Program-made: the position numbers and the translations under genes
The notes under the pieces: model-generated
Database searches by the model: none
Seen by the model: the letters and a program-made list of their open reading frames with translations, nothing else
Told to the model about the DNA's origin: nothing
Shown here: positions 8,301-9,957 of the stretch, one piece after another
Position numbering within the stretch: position 1 is the stretch's first letter
Layout: each line of letters begins with the position of its first letter
NCBI GenBank assembly: GCA_964346495.1
Contig: CAYFUW010000074.1
Span: 1 to 9,957 of the forward strand
Origin: JBGZFC01 sp964346495
GTDB taxonomy: Bacteria > Bacteroidota > Bacteroidia > Bacteroidales > Dysgonomonadaceae
Reading direction: 5' to 3'
DNA: 9,957 nt

Positions 8301-9677
8301 AAAGACTCTCAAGGAAATAGTGTTAAAGTTGTTGTAAGTCGTCTAATGGAAATGCGTGTTGTTGATCCAAACACTAATATTGTATTGTTATCGCACAACG
8401 TTCCATATGGTTCAAAACTATACTTCAACGATGGAGATAAAGTTAAGAAGGGCGACTTAATTAGTGAATGGGACCCGTTTAACGCGGTAATTATTTCTGA
8501 AGCAAGCGGTAAAATTAAGTTTGAACACTTTATCGAAGGCTCTACTTACAAAGTAGAATCGGACGAAATGACCGGCTTGAAAGAGAAAGTTATTGTTGAA
8601 TCGCGTGACAAAACCAAAGCACCATCTGCTCACATTGTAGATGAAAACGACAATATATTGCGTTCATACACATTGCCACTAGGCTCTCACGTTTCTAAAA
8701 ACGAAGGAGATATGATTAATGTGGGTGATGTGTTAGTGAAGATACCACGTGCCGTTGGCAAAACAGGTGACATTACCGGAGGTCTTCCACGTGTTACTGA
8801 ATTGTTTGAAGCACGTAACCCGTCTAACCCTGCTGTTGTTGCCGAAATTGACGGAGAAGTTTCTTTCGGAAAGATTAAACGCGGTAACCAGGAGATTATC
8901 GTTACTTCAAAAACAAACGAAGAGAAAAAATATCTTGTTCCGTTATCAAAACAAATTCTTGTTCAGGAAAACGACTTTGTACGCGCAGGTATGCCGCTTT
9001 CTGACGGAGCAATTACTCCGGCTGATATTTTGGCAATTAAAGGACCGACAGCAGTACAAGAGCATATTGTGAACGGAGTTCAGGATGTTTATCGCTTACA
9101 AGGTGTAAAAATCAACGACAAGCACTTCGAAGTTATTGTTCGTCAGATGATGCGCAAAGTAGAAGTAGTAGATCCGGGAGATACAAGATTCCTTGAGCAA
9201 CAGTTGATTGACAAGCACGAAATTATGGAAGAGAACGACCGCATCTGGGGTAAAAAAGTAATTGTTGATCCGGGAGATTCACAAATTTATGAACCGGGAC
9301 AGATTATTACAGCTCGTAAACTTAGAGATGAAAACAGTTCGCTAAAACGTCGCGACTTGAAACTTATCGAAAGTAGAGACGCTATTCCTGCTACAGCCAA
9401 TCAGGTACTACAAGGTATTACACGTGCAGCATTGCAGACATCCAGCTTTATGTCGGCAGCTTCTTTCCAGGAAACAACTAAAGTATTGAATAATGCCGCT
9501 ATAAACGGAAAAGTTGACTACCTGACCGGACTGAAAGAGAACGTAATTTGTGGTCACTTAATTCCTGCAGGTACAGGTATTAGAGAGTACGATAAGATTA
9601 TTGTTGCATCGAGAGATGAATACGAAAAAATCAATCTCGAAAAACAGATCAACGTTCTTACTACTGAAGTTGAATAA
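5397..9677 (+). CDS. rpoC: DNA-directed RNA polymerase subunit beta'
   Basis: The beta' subunit holds the catalytic Mg2+ and most of the clamp. It is 1426 residues, the expected Bacteroidetes length. In order: zinc site 1 with C66, C68, C81 and C84; the clamp helices that bind sigma (about 255-320, with RNEKRMLQEAVD from 304); switch-2 region KGKQGRFRQNLLGKRVDYS from 343; RAPTLHRLG from 436; and the catalytic NADFDGDQMAVH from 469, with D471, D473 and D475. Then come SGARGS at 722, the bridge helix THGARKGLADTALKT from 776, and zinc site 2 with C814, C888, C895 and C898. The trigger loop TLRTFHVGG carries H936. From about 945 to 1123 an SI3-type insertion splits the trigger loop, which resumes at GDITGGLPRVTELFEAR from 1124. 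All catalytic and zinc residues are present. The ATG follows ATACAACAACAATAAC, with no Shine-Dalgarno sequence. Translation ends with TAA and a second in-frame TAG (9675-9680). It is the last gene before a strong terminator. Confidence 0.98.
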   Translation: MAYRKDNKIKSNFSKITIGLASPEEILENSSGEVLKPETINYRTYKPERDGLFCERIFGPVKDYECHCGKYKRIRYRGIVCDRCGVEVTEKKVRRERTGHIHLVVPVAHIWYFRSLPNKIGYLLGIPTKKLDSIIYYERYVVIQAGVLEDRVPNGELISEDEYLDFLDQLPEDNQLLDDSDPNKFIAKMGAEALLDLLERINLDKLANQLRHQASTDTSQQRINEALKRLQIVEAFRGSRHINKPEWMIMKVIPVIPPDLRPLVPLDGGRFATSDLNDLYRRVIIRNNRLKRLIDIKAPDVILRNEKRMLQEAVDSLYDNSRKSSAIKTDSNRPLKSLSDSLKGKQGRFRQNLLGKRVDYSARSVIVVGPELKMHECGLPKDMAAELYKPFIIRKLIERGIVKTVKSAKKIVDRKEPIVYDILEYVMKGHPVLLNRAPTLHRLGIQAFQPKLIEGKAIQLHPLACTAFNADFDGDQMAVHLPLGNEAILEAQLLMLASHNILNPANGAPITVPSQDMVLGLYYITKIRPGAKGEGMTFYGEEEAIIAYNEGAVDIHALVNVIVDDIDEEGNPIRKMHQTTVGRVITNESIPKEVGYVNELLSKRSLRDIIGLVMKTCGVARTSKYLDDIKDLGYKMAFKGGLSFNLEDVIIPKEKQELINEGYKEIEQIVENHSQGFITKNERYNQIIDTWTHINSKLSNILMKQLSEDDQGFNSVYMMLDSGARGSREQIRQLSGMRGLMAKPQKSGAEGAQIIENPILSNFKEGLSVLEYFISTHGARKGLADTALKTADAGYLTRRLVDVSQDVIITEEDCGTLRGLTATAIKNNYEVIASLEERILGRVSVHDVQHPTTGEILINAGEEITEEIIQKIKGTPIERVEIRSVLTCESHMGVCAKCYGRNLATGHMVQKGEAVGVIAAQSIGEPGTQLTLRTFHVGGIASNIASENNITTKYDGVLEFDELRYVESKDSQGNSVKVVVSRLMEMRVVDPNTNIVLLSHNVPYGSKLYFNDGDKVKKGDLISEWDPFNAVIISEASGKIKFEHFIEGSTYKVESDEMTGLKEKVIVESRDKTKAPSAHIVDENDNILRSYTLPLGSHVSKNEGDMINVGDVLVKIPRAVGKTGDITGGLPRVTELFEARNPSNPAVVAEIDGEVSFGKIKRGNQEIIVTSKTNEEKKYLVPLSKQILVQENDFVRAGMPLSDGAITPADILAIKGPTAVQEHIVNGVQDVYRLQGVKINDKHFEVIVRQMMRKVEVVDPGDTRFLEQQLIDKHEIMEENDRIWGKKVIVDPGDSQIYEPGQIITARKLRDENSSLKRRDLKLIESRDAIPATANQVLQGITRAALQTSSFMSAASFQETTKVLNNAAINGKVDYLTGLKENVICGHLIPAGTGIREYDKIIVASRDEYEKINLEKQINVLTTEVE

Positions 9678-9689
9678 TAGATAACAATA

Positions 9690-9703
9690 TCGGAATTTTC
9701 CGA
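9690..9703. repeat. Small palindrome just after rpoC
   Basis: TCGGAATTTTCCGA is a 14-base near-palindrome (6-bp arms around TT, or 5-bp arms around ATTT as RNA). It lies 10 nt after the tandem stop codons and just before the main terminator. It might protect the 3' end or be incidental. It is short, so weight it lightly. Confidence 0.4.
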
Positions 9704-9709
9704 AGTAAT

Positions 9710-9750
9710 AAAAAAGCCAACTATTTCTTTACGATTTAGTTGGTTTTTTT
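9710..9750 (+). terminator. Bidirectional intrinsic terminator after rpoC
   Basis: The core stem CCAACTA (9717-9723) pairs with TAGTTGG (9737-9743) around a 13-nt loop. It is extended by a G-U pair and by A6 (9710-9715) against the seven-T run 9744-9750. Read rightward it is a hairpin followed by T7. Read leftward the A-run becomes a T-tract, so it could also stop transcription arriving from the right. It lies 33 nt after the rpoC stop and closes the operon. Confidence 0.9.
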
Positions 9751-9779
9751 GTGATTATCCCTATTGTAAGATTATAAAA

Positions 9780-9811
9780 TTTGCACTGGATACTAAAAAA
9801 CTGTAGATTTG
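9780..9811 (+). promoter_or_regulatory. Candidate Bacteroidetes-type promoter
   Basis: TTTG (9780-9783), a 20-bp spacer and TAGATTTG (9804-9811) match the known Bacteroidetes primary-sigma pattern, a -33 TTTG and a -7 TAnnTTTG. It sits just after the rpoC terminator and points right. Transcription would start at about 9816-9818, directly ahead of the palindrome at 9833-9869. I found no equally good match in the other spacers. AT-rich DNA can give chance matches, and no product is visible within the window. Confidence 0.5.
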
Positions 9812-9832
9812 TAAAGTAAAATCTCGCCCACT

Positions 9833-9869
9833 TTGGCGCAAGTTTGAGCAGAGCGGAAACTTGCGCCAA
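9833..9869. repeat. Perfect 13-bp GC-rich palindrome (hairpin or dispersed repeat)
   Basis: TTGGCGCAAGTTT (9833-9845) and AAACTTGCGCCAA (9857-9869) are exact reverse complements around an 11-nt loop, GAGCAGAGCGG. Pairing can continue outward: CCC (9827-9829) with GGG (9873-9875), then GTAAAA (9816-9821) with TTTTAC (9877-9882), or alternatively TTTGTAAA (9808-9815) with TTTACAAA (9878-9885). No T-tract follows, so it is not an ordinary terminator. It may be the core of a structured RNA leader or of an extragenic palindromic repeat. Its G+C content is clearly higher than that of the surrounding spacer. Confidence 0.8.
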
Positions 9870-9890
9870 TTAGGGGTTTTACAAAGATTT

Positions 9891-9937
9891 GTTGCGTAAA
9901 TCAAACGTTATGCGGCACTCTAAAAAAACGACGCAAC
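9891..9937. repeat. 7-bp inverted repeat beyond the palindrome
   Basis: GTTGCGT (9891-9897) and ACGCAAC (9931-9937) are exact reverse complements 33 nt apart. TGCGTAAA also occurs twice in direct orientation, at 9893-9900 and 9946-9953. Together with the 13-bp palindrome this suggests one structured or repeated unit of at least 130 nt that may continue past the window edge. Each repeat is short enough to occur by chance. Confidence 0.4.
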
Positions 9938-9957
9938 AGTTATAGTGCGTAAAATTT

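Larger units (their letters stand above)
9678..9957. other. Non-coding region downstream of rpoC
   Basis: No reading frame of convincing length or family resemblance is present in these 280 bases on either strand. The stretch holds the second stop of rpoC, a small palindrome, the bidirectional terminator, a promoter-like sequence, the 13-bp palindrome and minor repeats, each listed separately. The next gene must begin beyond the right edge. Confidence 0.8.

Noticed and set aside
9748..9783. TTTG (9748) plus AAAATTTG (9776) as a promoter
   Set aside because: The -7 element lacks its T and the spacing of 24 bp is too long. The pair at 9780/9804 fits far better.
9820..9873. Short open stretch through the palindrome (translating to GASLSRAETCAN before a TAG)
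   Set aside because: It has no start codon, fewer than 20 codons, and a composition explained by the inverted repeat.
9776..9957. Terminal inverted repeats of a mobile element (AAAATTTGCACT on the left, AGTGC with AAAATTT on the right)
   Set aside because: Only GCACT/AGTGC is a true inverted match, AAAATTT is nearly self-complementary, and no target duplication can be seen. It is too weak to call without the flanking sequence.

Overview
The window is the 3' part of the ribosomal-protein / RNA polymerase operon of a Bacteroidetes bacterium, most likely a member of the Bacteroidales. The reasons are the RpoB and RpoC sequences (1270 and 1426 residues, with the Bacteroides-type RpoB N-terminus MSSNITNQRINFASIK), A-rich start regions with no Shine-Dalgarno sequence, a modest G+C content, and one sequence near the right end that matches the Bacteroidetes -33/-7 promoter pattern. 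The genus cannot be named from this window.

Layout, all on the + strand: the 3' end of rplA (L1, 1-396), rplJ (L10, 416-940), rplL (L7/L12, 988-1362), rpoB (RNA polymerase beta, 1461-5273) and rpoC (beta', 5397-9677). The first three genes supply the L1 stalk and the L10-L7/L12 stalk of the 50S subunit. The last two form the catalytic core of RNA polymerase. All the genes are intact except rplA, which is cut by the window edge. The catalytic Asp triad, both zinc sites, the bridge helix, the trigger loop and an SI3-type insertion are visible in RpoC.

The regulatory content lies in the spacers. The rplL-rpoB spacer (98 nt) holds a 14-bp hairpin followed by TTTT, placed like an attenuator, with competing pairings just upstream. 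The rpoB-rpoC spacer (123 nt) holds a perfect 12-bp inverted repeat with no T-tract. A strong bidirectional intrinsic terminator follows rpoC.

The last 200 nt carry no gene. They hold a consensus-like Bacteroidetes promoter, a perfect 13-bp GC-rich palindrome and further short repeats running to the window edge. This looks like the start of another transcription unit, a structured leader or small RNA, or a dispersed extragenic palindrome. It is the least explained part of the window. RpoB also has Asn in place of the usual rifampicin-pocket His (E. coli His526). I see no mobile gene, CRISPR array, tRNA or rRNA, and no clear new multi-gene system.
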